Part shown: piece after piece, positions 25,238 through 37,886 of the stretch
Numbering within the stretch: position 1 is the stretch's first letter
Layout of the letters: each line of letters starts with the position of its first letter
Assembly (NCBI RefSeq): GCF_035594125.1
Contig: NC_087178.1
Coordinates: 9,971,001 to 10,035,000 of the forward strand
Source: Scylla paramamosain
Taxonomy: Eukaryota > Arthropoda > Malacostraca > Decapoda > Portunidae
Direction: 5' to 3'
Length of the DNA: 64,000 bases
Translations under genes and position numbers: made by a program
Notes under the pieces: generated by a model
Told to the model about the DNA's origin: nothing
Seen by the model: the letters and a program-made list of their open reading frames with translations, nothing else
The model's database searches: none

Positions 25238-25822
25238 TTTTAGTGTTTAGACACTAAATTGATATAAAGTTTGGAAATCACTTGATTTGAACAACAAAAC
25301 AACACTAAGGAAAACGTGTCTTTTAAGTATTTTTGAGCTTATTACATACCAAAAATCTAAACTGCATGCAAAAGAAAAAAAAATTGTTATCGAGAAACAT
25401 AATAATATTACCAAAAACTTGTAATTGGAGTGTATTTCTCATTGTTAAGTACACATGCAAAGCATGCGAAAGGAGACTAGTTTTCTAGAAACGTGTCTTT
25501 TGAGTGTTTATCAGTGTTCTAGCTCCAAAATGATGAAAAGCATGGAGATCACACTGCAATGGAAAACAAAACATCAACAAAAATGTCTTTTTTTAGTATT
25601 TTTGAGCAACTTAGGTACCAGAACGCTAAAACGCATGCAAAACACCCTTGATGGAGAAACAGAATAGCCTTACCAAAAAACAAGTTTTTTTTATTGTTTT
25701 TGAGGCTGTTACGTGAAAAACGTCAAAATACATTCCAAGTACCCTATTTGGTTAAATGGAACAAAAAATATTACGAGAAACGTTTTTTTTTTACTTCTTA
25801 GGTAACAAACTGCTAAAAGGCA
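25238..25822 (-). repeat. Short R block after the telomeric tract, unit 1
   Basis: About six R monomers, starting TTTTAGTGTTTAGACAC and ending AAAAGGCAT. The last four bases GCAT are shared with the following F monomer (GCATCCATTTTCGCG), a possible microhomology joint. A diverged copy in opposite orientation lies at ~53030-53581 and lacks TTAGG. Confidence 0.82.
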
Positions 25823-26486
25823 TCCATTTTCGCGTTTTTTGTAAGTAAATAGCTCAAAAACATTCAAAATATAATTTTTGGTAATCTTATTCTATTTCTA
25901 CATATTGGTTGGTTTGCATCCGTTTTAGCGTTTTTCTACGTAAAACACGGAAAAGACGTGTTTTCAGTAATTTGGTTTTGGATTTTCATATAGAATGACT
26001 TCCTTATTATTTATTGTTTTGGTGAATAACATGCTGAACAACACTCAAAAACACAGGTTTCTAGTAAAGTTGTTTAATTTCCTCATATAGTTGGCTTTGC
26101 ATGCACTTTAAAGTTTGGTACAAAACAGTCCGGAAAAAAGCTAAAATTAACTTTTTTGGTACATCTCGGTACCTATGAAGAATACCCCTAATCCTATTTT
26201 TTTTATTTTTTTTCTTTATAAAGATGTTTTAGCTTTTTGGTACTTATGGAACTTAAAAACACTCATAATACACGTTTCTCGTAATGTCCATTCGTTTCCC
26301 AGACATAGGGTTCTTTGCATGTATTTAAGCGTTTTTAGAAATAACATGATCAAAAATATTCAAAATACATGTTTTTGGTAATGTTAATCTGTTTCTCTAT
26401 AAAGGGTGTTTTGCATGCGTTTGAGCGATTTTGGTATATAAGGAGCTCAAAAACACTTAAAGGCAAGTTCTTGGTAAAATATACAG
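25823..26486 (+). repeat. F block of unit 1, right part
   Basis: F monomers of the ~1.1 kb subfamily: TTGGTTGGTTTGCATCCG, a short GAAGAATACCCC variant of the spacer, and GGAGCTCAAAAACAC. The block ends at a hairpin-like inverted repeat beginning at 26470. Confidence 0.82.
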
Positions 26487-26503
26487 GTATACTATTTACC
26501 AAG
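26470..26503. repeat. Imperfect inverted repeat at an F-to-R switch, unit 1
   Basis: CTTGGTAAAATATAC is followed after AG by GTATACTATTTACCAAG, an imperfect reverse complement. The left arm belongs to the F monomer (AAGTTCTTGGTAAAA) and the right arm leads into R sequence (AAGCAAAAACTCGTG). A hairpin at a switch point is what fold-back inversion would leave. The unit 2 copy is at 37750-37783. Confidence 0.8.
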
Positions 26504-26606
26504 CAAAAACTCGTGTATATGGAAAAGCTTCCTAGATACTAAAATGCTGAAACTCATGAATAACACTCTTAATTGAGAAACAGAACAACCTTACTAAATG
26601 CGTGTC
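26487..26606 (-). repeat. ~120-bp R patch, unit 1
   Basis: Little more than one R monomer (ACTCGTGTATATGG, TGCTGAAACTCATG, AACCTTACTAAATGCGTGT) between two switch points. The exit joint GCGTGT/CAAAAACACTAAAAGG is the same as at about 9250 and 37884. Confidence 0.82.
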
Positions 26607-27130
26607 AAAAACACTAAAAGGCAAGATTTTCGTAAAAGTTGGTTTGATTCCCATGTAATGTGATTGCCCAGCTTTTTAGTGCTTTATTGCCTAACATGCT
26701 CAAAAACACTCAAAGACACTTTTCTGGTAATGTCATTTTATTCCCACATAAAGTTAGTTTCGCATGGAATTTGGGGTTTTGGTAACTAAAAATGTAAAAA
26801 AAACACACTCATAATACACGCATTTAGTAAGTTTGTTCTGTATCTTGATTAAGAGTGTTATTCATGAGTTTCAGCATTTTGGTATCTTAGAAACTTCTCC
26901 ACACAGACGAGTTTTTGCGTTGTGTGCCTTGTGATTCTGGTGAAACTATAAAACACTCATTATACATGTTTTTCGTTATGTCCATTTTTTTTTCCTAATA
27001 TACAGTGCTTTGCATCCATTTTTGTGTTTTTTTTATGTAACAAGATCAAAAACACACAAAATATACTTTTCTGGTAATATTATTCTATTTTTTCATATTC
27101 GTTGGTTTGCATCCGTTTTAGCGTTTTTCT
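26607..27130 (+). repeat. F block closing unit 1
   Basis: About five F monomers related to 9247-9720. It ends at GCGTTTTTCTACG/AGGAAATT, the unit boundary. Confidence 0.82.
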
Positions 27131-30100
27131 ACGAGGAAATTAAACGACTTTACAAGAAAATAATGAGTATTTTATAGTTTCACAAGAACCACAAAGCAAA
27201 AAACGCAAAAACTAGTGTATATGGAGAAGTTTCTTAGATACCAAAATGCTGAAACTCCTGAATAACACTCTTAATTAAGAAACAGAATAACATTACTAAA
27301 TGCGTGTATTTTGAGTGTTTTTCACATTCTTAGTTACTAGAACACAAAAAAGCCTGCGAAACAAGCTTTATGTGGGAAAAAAATGATATAACCAGAAAAA
27401 TGTCTTTTGAGGGTTTTTGAGAGAGTTAGGCAATAAAGCACTAAAAAGGAGGGCAATCACATTACAACGGAATAAAACCAACTTTTACCAAGAACTTGCA
27501 TTTAAGTGTTTTTTTAACTCCTTATATACCAAAACGCTAAAAACACATGCAAAACATCCTTTACGGAGAAACAGATTAACATTACCAAAAACATATATTT
27601 TGAGTGTTTTTGATCATGTTACCTCTAAAAACACTTAAATACATGCTTAGAACCCTATGTCTGGCAAACGAAAGGACATTACGAAAAACGTGTATTATGC
27701 GTGTTTTTAAGTTTCATAAGTACCAAAAAGCTAAAACCTCTTTATAAAGAAAAAAATAAAGAATTAACAAAAAAATAGGATTTTTTTTGTTATTCTTCTT
27801 CATAGGTACTTAGATGCAAAAATTCTGGCAAAATTCAGGGAAATTATGTGTAAAAAGAACATTATCAAAAATGTTCATTTTAGCTTTTTTTCGGACTGTT
27901 ATGTACCAAACCATGAAGTGCATGCAAACCCAATTATATGGAGAAATCAGACGACTTTACGAGAAACCTGTGTTTCTATTGTTTTTGAGCATGTTAGTCA
28001 CCAAAACAATAAATAATATTAGTCATTCTATGTGGTAATCCAAAACAAAATTACTTTAAACGTGTCTTTTTCGTGTTTTACGTAGAAAAACGCTAAAACG
28101 GATGCAAGCCAACCAATATAAAGAAATACAATAAGATTACCAAAAAGGTATAATTTGAGTGTTTTATTAGCTTTTTACTTACAAAAAAAACGCGAAAATG
28201 GATGGAAAGCTCCCTCTATTGGTTAACAAAAGGACATTACGAGAAACGTGTATAATGAGTGTTTTATAGATTCTCAAGAATCACAAGACAAAACGCAAAA
28301 ACTCGTATATATGGAGAAGTTTCTTAGATACCAAAATGGTGAAACTCCTGAATAACACTATCAATTGAGAAACAGAACAACCTTACCAAATGCGTGTATT
28401 TTGAGTGTTTTTTACATTCTTATTTACCAAAACCCCAAATTTTATGTGAAAGTAGCTTTATGTGGGAAAAAAAATTACCAGAAAAGTGTCTTTTAAGTGT
28501 TTTTTTTTTTTTAGCATGATAGGCAATAAAGCACTAAAAAGCAGGGCAATCACATTACATGGGAAAAAAATCAACTTTTACCAAGTGTTTTTTTCTAAGT
28601 GTTTTTGAGCTCCTTATATACCAAACCGCTAAAACGCATGTAAAACACCCTTTATTTAGAATCGGAAAAACATTACCAAAAACATGTATTTTGAGTGTTT
28701 TTGATCATGTTACATATAAAAACGCTTAAATACATGCAAAGAATCTTATGTTTGGGAAACGAAAGGACATTTCGAGAAACGTGTATTATGAGTGTTTTTA
28801 AGTTCTTTAAGTACCAAAAAGCTAAAACCCACAAATAACACTCTTTATAGAGAAAAAGTAAATAAATAAATAAATAGAAAAATAGGATTTTTTTTTATTC
28901 ATCTTCATAGGTACAGAGATGCTAAAGTTCTGCCAAAAATTCAGGGAAATTGTGTGAAAAAAGAACATTATGAAAAAAAAATTAATTTTAGCTTTTTTTC
29001 GGACTGTTATGTACCAAACCCTAAAGTGCATGCAAAGCACTTTAGCATGGGGAAATTAAACGACCTTACCAGAAACCTGTGTTTTGTGTTTTTTTTTTTT
29101 CAGCATCTTAGGCACCAAAACGATAAATAATATTGAAGTCATTAATGTGGGAATCCATCACAAAATTACTGAAAAAGTATCTTTTCAATGTTTTACGTAG
29201 ATAAACGCTAAATCGGATGCAAACCAACGAATATGGAGAAATAGAATAACATTACCAAAAAGGTATATTTTGAGTGTTTTTGAGCTTCTTACCTTCAAAA
29301 AACGCGAAAATGGATGGAAAGCACTCTATATTGGGATACAAAAAGACATTACGAGAAACGTGTATAATGAGTGTTTTATAGTTTCACAACAGCCACAAGG
29401 CAAAAATCGCAAAACTCGGTGTATATGGAGAAGTTTCTTAGATACCAAAATGCTGAAACTCAGAAATAACACTCTTAATTAAGAATACAGAACATCCTTA
29501 CCAAATGCATGTATTTTGAGTGCTTTTCACATTCTTAGTTACCAAAACCAAAAATTGCATGCAAAACTAGCTTTATGTGGGAAAAAAAAATGACATTACC
29601 AAAAAAAGTGTCTTTTGAGTGTTTTTGGGCATGAGAGGCACTAAAGCTCTAAAAAGGAGGAAAATCACATTACATGGGAATACAACCAACTTTTACCAAG
29701 AACCTGCCTTTACGTGTTTTTGAGCTTCTTACATACCAAAACGCTAAAACTCTTGCAAAACACCCTTTAGGGAGAAACAGAATAACATTACCAGAAACAT
29801 GTATTGTGAGTGTTTTTGATCGTTACCTATAAAAATGCCTAAATACAAATAAAGAACCCTATGTTTGGAAAATGAAAGAACATTACGAAAATCGTGTATT
29901 ATGAGTGTTTTTAAGTTCCTTAAGTACCAAAAAGCTAACACCCACAAATAACTTTTTATTGAGAGAATAAAAATTGTTATTCATCTTCATAAGTACCGAG
30001 ATGCCAAAATTCTGCCAAAATTCATGGAAATTTTGTAAAAAAAAATCATTATAAAAAAATAATTTTAGCTCTTTTCCAGAGTTATGTACAAACTCTGAAA

Positions 30101-33100
30101 TGCATGCAAATCCACCTATATGGGGAAATTACACGACTTTACCATAAACCTGTCTTTTGAGTGTTTTTCAGCAATCTGAACAATATTACTTAAAACGTGT
30201 CTTTTCAGTGATTTACGTAGAACAACGCTAAAACAGATGCAAACCAACCAATATGATGAAATAGAATATTACCAAAAAGATATATTTTGTTGTGTTTTTG
30301 AGCTTGTTACCTACAAAAAATGCAAAAATGGATGGAAAGCACTTTATATTGGCAAATAAGAGGACATTACGAGAAACGTGTATGAGTCTTTTATACTTTG
30401 ACAATAGCCACAAGGTAAAATACTTAAAAACTCGTGTACATAAAGAAGTTTCTTACATACCAAAAAGCTGAAACTCATCAATAACACTTTTAATTTTGAA
30501 AAAGAAATACCTTACCAAATGTGTGTATTAGAAAAGTTTCTTACATACCAAAATGCTGAAACTCATGAATAACACTTTTAATTAGGAAATAGAACAACCT
30601 TACTAATCCCTGTGTTTTGAGTTTTTTTTCACATTTTTAGTTACCAAAACCCCAAAAAAAAAAAAAAATGATATAACCAGAAAAGTGTTTTTTGAGTGTT
30701 TTTGAGCGTGTTAGGCAATAAAGCACTAAAAAGCAGGGGAATCACATTACATGGGAATAATAACAACTTTTACCAAGAACTTGCCTTTAAGTGTTTTTGA
30801 GCTAATTACATACCAAAACGCTAAAACGTATGCAAAACACCTTTTATGGAGAAAGAGAATAAAATTACCAAAAACATATATTTTGAGTGTTTTTTTTATC
30901 ATATTATCTATAAAAATGCTTAAATACATACAAAAAACCTTATGTTTAAGAAACGAAAGGACATTACGAGAAATGTGTATTATAAGTGTTTTTAAGTTCC
31001 TTAAGTATCAAAAAGCTAAAACCCACAAATAACACTCTTTATTTAGGAAAAAAGTAATAAAATAAAAAAAAAATAGGATTTTTTTGTTATTCATCTTCAT
31101 AGGTACCGAGATGCCAAAATTCTGGGAAAATTCAGGACTATTATATGTTAAAACAAGTATTATCAAAAAAGTGAATTTTAACTTTTTTTTTTGGACTGTT
31201 ATGTACCAAACCCTAAAGTGCATCCAAAGACTCCTATATGAGGAAATTAAACGAGCTTACCAGAAATCTGTTTTTTGAGTGTTTTTCAGCATGTTAGGCA
31301 CCAAAACGATAAATAATAAGGATCTCACTCTATATGAGAATCCAAAACAAAAATACTGAAAAAGTGTTTTTTCTTTCTTTTACGTAGAAAAACGCTAAAA
31401 CGGATGCAAACCTACCAATATCAAGAAATAGAAAAACATTACCAAAAAGGTATATTTTGAGTGTTTTTGAGCTTGTTACCTACAAAAAACGCGAAAATTG
31501 ATGCAAAGCACTCTATATTAAAAAACAAAAGGACTTTGCAAGAAAACTGTATAATGAGTTTTTTATAGTTCAAAAGAACTAAAAGGCTAAAAACACAAAA
31601 ATTCGTGTATATGGAGAAGGTTCCTAGATACCAAAATGCTGAAACTCATGAATAACACTCTTAATTGAGAAAGATAACAACCTTACTAAATGCGTGTATT
31701 TTGAGTGCTTTTCACATTCTTAGTTACCAAAACCCCAAATTGCATGCAAAACCACCTTTATGTGAGAAAAAAATCACATTACCAGAAAAGTGTCTTTTAA
31801 GTTAAAAGACACTTTTAAGATACCAAAATGCTGAAACTCCTGAATAACACTCTTAATTGAGAAACAGAACAACCTTTCTAAATACGTGTATTTTGAGTGT
31901 TTTTCACATTCTTAGTTACCAAAACCCCAAATTGCATACGAAACTAGCTTTATGTGGGGAAAAAAGTGACATTACCAGAATAGTGTCTTTTCAGTGTTTC
32001 TGAGCGTGTTAGGCAATAAAGCACTAAAAAGGAGAGCAATCATATTACATGGGAATAAAACCAACTTTTACCAAGAACTTGCCTTTAAGTGTTTTTGAGC
32101 TAAAACGCATGCAAAACACCCCTTATGGAGAAACAGAATAACATTACCAAAAACATGTATTTTGAGTATTTTTGATTATGTTACCTATAAAAACTCTAAT
32201 AATGGAAAGAAACTTATGTTTGGGAAACGAAAGAACATTTCGAGAATCGTGTATTATAAGTGTTTTTTTTTTTTTAAGTACCAAAAAGCTAAAACCCTAA
32301 AATAACATTCTTTAGAGAGAAAAAAAAATAAAAAAACTTGATTTTTTTGTATTTATCTTCATAGGTACCGAGATGGCAAAATTGTGGCAAAATTCAGGAA
32401 AATTATGTGAGAAAAGAATATTATGAAAAAAAGTAAATTTTTGCTTTTTTTTTCGGACTGTTATGTACCAAACCCTAAAGTGGATGCAAAGCCACCTATA
32501 TTGGGAAATTAAACGACTTTACCAGAAACCTGTCTTTTGAGCGTTTTTCAGCATGTTAGGCACCAAAACAATAAATAATATGGAAGTCACTCAAAATGGG
32601 AATCCATCACAAAATTACTGAAAAAGTGTCTTCAGTGTTTTAGGTAAAAAAACGTTAAAAAGGATGCAAACCAACGAATATGAAGAAATAGAATAATATT
32701 ACCAAAAGGTATATTATGAATGTTTTTGAGCTTCTTACCTACAAAAAAAGCGAAAATGGATGGAAAGCACTCTATATTGGGATACAAAAGGACATTACGA
32801 GAAACGTGTATAATGAGTGTTTATAGTTTCACAAGAACCACAAGGCAAAAAACGCAAAAACTCGTGTATATAAAGAATTTTCTTAGATACCAAAATGCTG
32901 AAACTCAGGAATAACGCTCTTTATTAAGAATACAGAAAAACCTTACCAAATTTGTGTATTTTGAGTGCTTTTCACATTCTTAGTTACCAAAACTCCAAAT
33001 TGCATGCGAAACTAGCTTTATGTGGGAAAAAAATGACATTACCAGAAAAGTGTCTTTTGAGTGTTTTTGAGCGTGATAGGCAATAAAGCACTATAAAGCA

Positions 33101-33403
33101 GGGAAATCACATGACATGGGAATAAAACCAACTTTTACCGAGAACTTGCCTTAAAGTGTTTCTGAGCTCCTTACATATCAAAACGCTAAAACGCATGCAG
33201 AACACCCTTTATGGAGAAACAGAATAACATTACCAAAAACATGTATTTTGAATGTTTTTGTTCATGTTACCTATAAAAAAGCTTAAATACATGCAAAGAA
33301 CCCTATTTTTGGAAAATGAAAGGACGTTACGAGAAACGTGTATTATGAGTTTTTTTTTAAGTTCGTTATGAAAAAGCTAAAACCCACAAATAACATTGTT
33401 TAT
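27131..33403 (-). repeat. Large R block of unit 2
   Basis: Counterpart of 15501-22109 with the same ~1.1 kb subunits and A/T spacers. Near the left end TACAAGAAAA is joined directly to TAATGAGTATTTTATAG, skipping about three monomers that units 1 and 3 retain. No gene is present. Confidence 0.87.
31786..31816. repeat. 31-bp palindrome, unit 2 copy
   Basis: Same exact arms and flanks as 20482-20512. It sits inside the R block of unit 2 and is followed by AAGATACCAAAATGCTG. Confidence 0.9.
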
Positions 33404-36400
33404 AGAGTGTTTTCGTACCTAACAATGTGAAAAACACTCAAAAAGCACATTTTTGGTAATTTTGTTCTTTTCTCCATATAGAGTGCTCTTCAATGCGTCA
33501 AATAGGTCTTGGTACCTAAGAAATAAAAAAAAAACACTCTTTATAAAAGTTTCTTCTAATGTCTTTTCGTTTCCACATGCAAAGTGTGTTTTGCATACAT
33601 CTCAGCGTTATGGTACGTAAGTAGCTGAAAATACCCAAAAGAAAAATTTTTGGTTGTCTTGTTCTTTCATATAGGTAGCTTTCAATGTTTTTTTTTTTTA
33701 TAACTTTGGTACCTAACACGTTCATCAACACTCAAAAGACATATTTCTGGAAATGTCGTTTCATCTCCCCATAGATGGTGCTCTGGAGTCATTTTGACGT
33801 TTTGGTACATAAAATTGTGAAAAACACTCAAAATAAACGTTTTTGGTAATGTTCTGTTTCTCCATATACAGTGGTACTGAATAGTTTTTGCGTTTGGTAC
33901 CTAAGACGCTCAAAGACACTAATAATACATCTTTCTCGTAATGTCCATTATTTTATCCATATTGGGTGATTTCCATGCATTTTGGTGTTTTTGTTACGTA
34001 ACAATGTAAAAATGCTCAAAATATACGTTTTCGGTAATGTTCTTTCTTCTGTTTCTTCATAATATAATGTTATACATGCGTTTGTGCATTTTGCTACCTA
34101 AAAATCTAAAAAACACTGATAAATGAAGTGTCTTTTTATTTCTTTTCGTATCGCCATTTATGATACTTTGCATGCATTTTTTTTTTTTTACGTAAGATAA
34201 AAAAAAAAAACTCAAAATATACGTTTCTGGTAATGTTATTATGTTTCTCCATAAAATGTGCTTTGCATACATTTTAGCGTTTTGGTACGTAACTAGCTAT
34301 AAAAGCTCTCAAAATACACGCTTTTGGTAATGTTTTGCTTTTCCAAATAGAGAGTTTTCGTTGCTTTTTAGCGTGTTGGTATCTAATATTGTTGTGTTTC
34401 TCTAAAGAGAGTATTATTCATGCATTTTCGCGTTTTGGTACCTGAGGAGCTCAAAAACGCTCTTAATATAAGTTTCTCATAATGCCTTTGGTTACTTTTT
34501 TTTTTTTTTGGGTGGGGGAGTTAAGAAGCTCAAAACATTGAAAATATACTTTTTTGGTAATGTTATTAAGTTTTTTTTTTCCAAAAAAGGCGTTTTGGAT
34601 GCGTTTAAGTGTTTTTTGTATGTAAGTAGCTATAAGCACTGAAATGAAAAGTTTTTGTAATCTTTTGTTTTCTCCTATAGGGTGCTTTCCTCGGTTTTTA
34701 GCTTCTTGGTACTTAACACGCTCATAAACAGTGAAGGGACATGTTTCTGGAAATGTTTCCTTTCCCCATATAGTATGCTTTGCATGCATTTTCGCGTTGC
34801 GGTACCTAATAACGTGAAAAAAGCCTTAAAACACAAGTTTTGGTTAATCTTGTTCTGTTTCTCCATATAGAGTATTATTCATACGTTTTAGTGTTCTGGT
34901 ACCTATGAAGCTCAATACTACTCTATACGTTTCTCTATATACGTCTCTACTATATACGTTTCTTTTAATGTATTCTTTTCCCCTTTTAGGGTTATTTGCA
35001 TGTATTTTATCGTTTTTGTACGTAACAGGCGCAAAATTTCTCAAAATGCATGTTTTTGGTAAATCTGTTGAGTTTCTCCATAAAGTGTGTTTTCCAACCG
35101 TTTTAGCAGTTTGGTACGTAAGTAGCTCAAAACAATGTTTTCCCATTTACGGTACTTTCCATGCTTTTTAAGAGCTTTTTGTGCCTAACACACTCATAAA
35201 CTCTCAAAAGACATGTTTCTGGAAATGTCGTTTATTTTGTCCATATCGGGTGCTTTGCATGCATTTTGGCGTTTTCAAAGCTAAATACTTTTGAAATACA
35301 CGTTTTCTCCATACATGAGGCAAATCGTGCGTTTTATCGTTTCGGTACCTAATAAGCTAAAAAAAAAAAAAAAAATCTTAATATTGGTTTCTCTTAATGT
35401 CTTTTCGTTTTCTTATATAGGGTACTTTATATGTATTTTGACGCTTTTGTACATAACAAGCTGAAAAATCGCTCAAAATGCTCTTTTTTGGTAATGTTTT
35501 ATGTTTCTGCAGGATGGGTGTTTTGCATGTTTTATCGTTTTGGTACATTATAAATTTAAAAACTTCCAAACACGTGAAAAGTCACTTTGTTGGTTATTTA
35601 TTTTTTCCCTTCCAACATAGTGCTCTTTTCATACCTCTTATTGTTTTGGTGCCTAACACGTAGAAACACTCTCAAAAGATAGGTTTCTTGTAATTTCGTT
35701 TTATGTCGTCTTTTAGAGGTTTTTGCATGTATTTTTGCGCTTTGGTACCTAGTAATATGAAAACCACTCAAAATATATATTTTCATTCGTGTTGTTTTGT
35801 TTCTCCATATAGAGTACTATTAAGGTGCCTCTGTGTTTGGTACCTAAAAAGATGAAAAGATCTCATAATACACGTTTCTCGAAATGTCTTCGTTTTCCGG
35901 CATAGGGAACTTTGCATACATTTCGGCGTTATTCTACTTACATACCTCAAAAACACTGAAAATATATATATTTTTTTTTGTATTGTTATTTTGTTTCTCC
36001 GTAAAGCGTGTTTTGCGTCTGTTCAAGCGTTCTGATATAGAAGTAGTTCAAAAACACTTAAAAAAATTCTATTTTTTTTGTAATTTTGTTTTGTATTCCA
36101 ATATAGGAAGGATGCTTTCCATTTTTTATTTTTTTAGAGTTTTGGTGCCTAACACGCTCATAAACACTCAAAATTCACGTTTCTGGAAATTTCGTTTCGT
36201 TTCTCCCAAAGATTGAACTTTACATGAATTTCGACGTTTTGGTACATAACATTGTGAAAACAAACAAAATACACGTTTTTAGTAATGTTGCTCTGTTACT
36301 CCATATAGAGTGGTATTCATGCATTTTCGTATTTTTCAACCTAATAAGGTGTAAAGCACTTATAATATACGTTTCTCGTAATGTCTTTTCGTTTCCCCAT

Positions 36401-36471
36401 ATTGGGAACTTTACATGAATTTTGAATGTTTTTACGTAATTATCTTAAAACATTAAAAATACACGTTTTGC
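33404..36471 (+). repeat. F block of unit 2
   Basis: Near-copy of 22110-25197 ending at the telomeric tract. It differs by small changes, such as an interrupted G run at 34510-34518 and a short loss near 35277, where the CATACCTAACA stretch is missing before AAAGCTAAATAC. Confidence 0.87.
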
Positions 36472-36506
36472 TTAGGTTAGGTTAGGTTAGGTTAGGTTAG
36501 GTTAGG
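36472..36506 (+). repeat. Interstitial telomeric tract (TTAGG)7
   Basis: Seven perfect TTAGG pentamers with the same flanks as the tract at 25198. It is one unit shorter and is followed by the same TTAGTGT/ACACTAA inverted repeat at 36509-36526. It is the unit 2 copy of the same insertion, so the tract predates duplication of the ~11 kb unit. Confidence 0.93.
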
Positions 36507-37090
36507 TTTTAGTGTTTAGACACTAATTCGATATAAAGCTTGGAAATCACTTGATTTGAACAACAAAACAACACTAAGGAAAACGTGTCTTTTAAGTGTT
36601 TTTGAGCTTATTACATACCAAAAACCTAAGCTGCATGCAAAAGAAAAAAAAATTGTCATCGAGAAACATAATAATATTACCAAAAACTTGTAATTGGAGT
36701 GTATTTCTCATTGTTAAGTACACATGCAAAGCATGCGAAAGGAGACTAGTTTTCTAGAAAGGTGTCTTTTGAGTGTTTATCAGTGTTTTAGCTCCAAAAT
36801 GATGAAAAGCATGGAAATCACACTGCAATGGAAAACAAAACATCAACAAAAATGTCTTTTTTTAGTATTTTTGAGAAACTTAGGTACCAGAACGCTAAAA
36901 CGCATGCAAAACACCCTTGATGGAGAAACAGAATAGCATTACCAAAAAACAAGTTTTTTTTATTGTTTTTGAGGCTGTTACGTGAAAAACGTCAAAATAC
37001 ATTGCAAGTACCCTATTTGGTTAAATGGAACAAAAAATATTACGAGAAACGTTTTTTTTTTACTTCTTAGGTAACAAACCACTAAAAGGC
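36507..37090 (-). repeat. Short R block after the telomeric tract, unit 2
   Basis: Copy of 25238-25822 with a few substitutions (ACTAATTCG for ACTAAATTG). It ends at the same GCAT joint. Confidence 0.82.
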
Positions 37091-37766
37091 ATCCATTTTC
37101 GCGTTTTTTGTAAGTAAAAAGCTCAAAAACATTCAAAATATAATTTTTGGTAATCTTATTCTATTTCTACATATTGGTTGGTTTGCATCCGTTTTAGCGT
37201 TTTTCTACGTAAAACACGGAAAAGACGTGTTTTCAGTAATTTGGTTTTGGATTCTCATATAGAATGACTTCCTTATTATTTATTGTTTTGGTGAATAACA
37301 TGCTGAACAACACTCAAAACACAGGTTTCTAGTGAAGTCGTTTAATTTCCTCATATAGTTGGCTTTGCATGCACTTTAAAGTTTGGTACAAAACAGTCCG
37401 GAAAAAAGCTAAAATTAACTTTTTTGGTATATCTCGGTACCTATGAAGAATACCCCCCCCCAAAAAAAATCCTATTTTTTAAAATTTATTTTCTTTATAA
37501 AGATGTTTTAGCTTTTTTGGTACTTATGGAACTTAAAAACACTCATAATACACGTTTCTCGTAATGTCCATTCGTTTCCCAGACATAGGGTTCTTTGCAT
37601 GTATTTAAGCGTTTTTAGAGATAACATGATCAAAAATATTCAAAATACATGTTTTTGGTAATGTTAATCTGTTTCTCTATAAAGGGTGTTTTGCATGCGT
37701 TTGAGCGATTTTGGTATATAAGGAGCTCAAAAACACTTAAAGGCAAGTTCTTGGTAAAATATACAT
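37091..37766 (+). repeat. F block of unit 2, right part
   Basis: Copy of 25823-26486. The spacer variant here carries a C run (GAATACCCCCCCCC) in place of GAATACCCC. Confidence 0.82.
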
Positions 37767-37783
37767 GTATACTATATACCAAG
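37750..37783. repeat. Imperfect inverted repeat at an F-to-R switch, unit 2
   Basis: Copy of 26470-26503 with the centre changed: ATATACATGTATACTATAT is symmetrical around ACATGT. It has the same left and right contexts. Confidence 0.8.
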
Positions 37784-37886
37784 CAAAAACTCGTGTATAT
37801 GGAAAAGCTTCCTAGATACTAAAATATTGAAACTCATGAATAACACTCTTAATTGAGAAACAGAACAACCTTACTAAATGCGTGTC
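37767..37886 (-). repeat. ~120-bp R patch, unit 2
   Basis: Copy of 26487-26606 between the same two switch points. Confidence 0.8.

Larger units (their letters stand above)
15501..27130. repeat. Higher-order repeat unit 1 (~11.63 kb mosaic)
   Basis: This unit is bounded by the repeated joint GCGTTTTTCTACGAGGAAAT, which is at 15491, 27121 and about 38402. Internal order: R block to ~22109, F block to 25197, (TTAGG)8, R to ~25822, F to ~26486, a short R to ~26606, then F to 27130. The same order and the same internal joints recur in unit 2, so the units arose by duplication of an already rearranged segment rather than by independent inversions. Confidence 0.88.
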
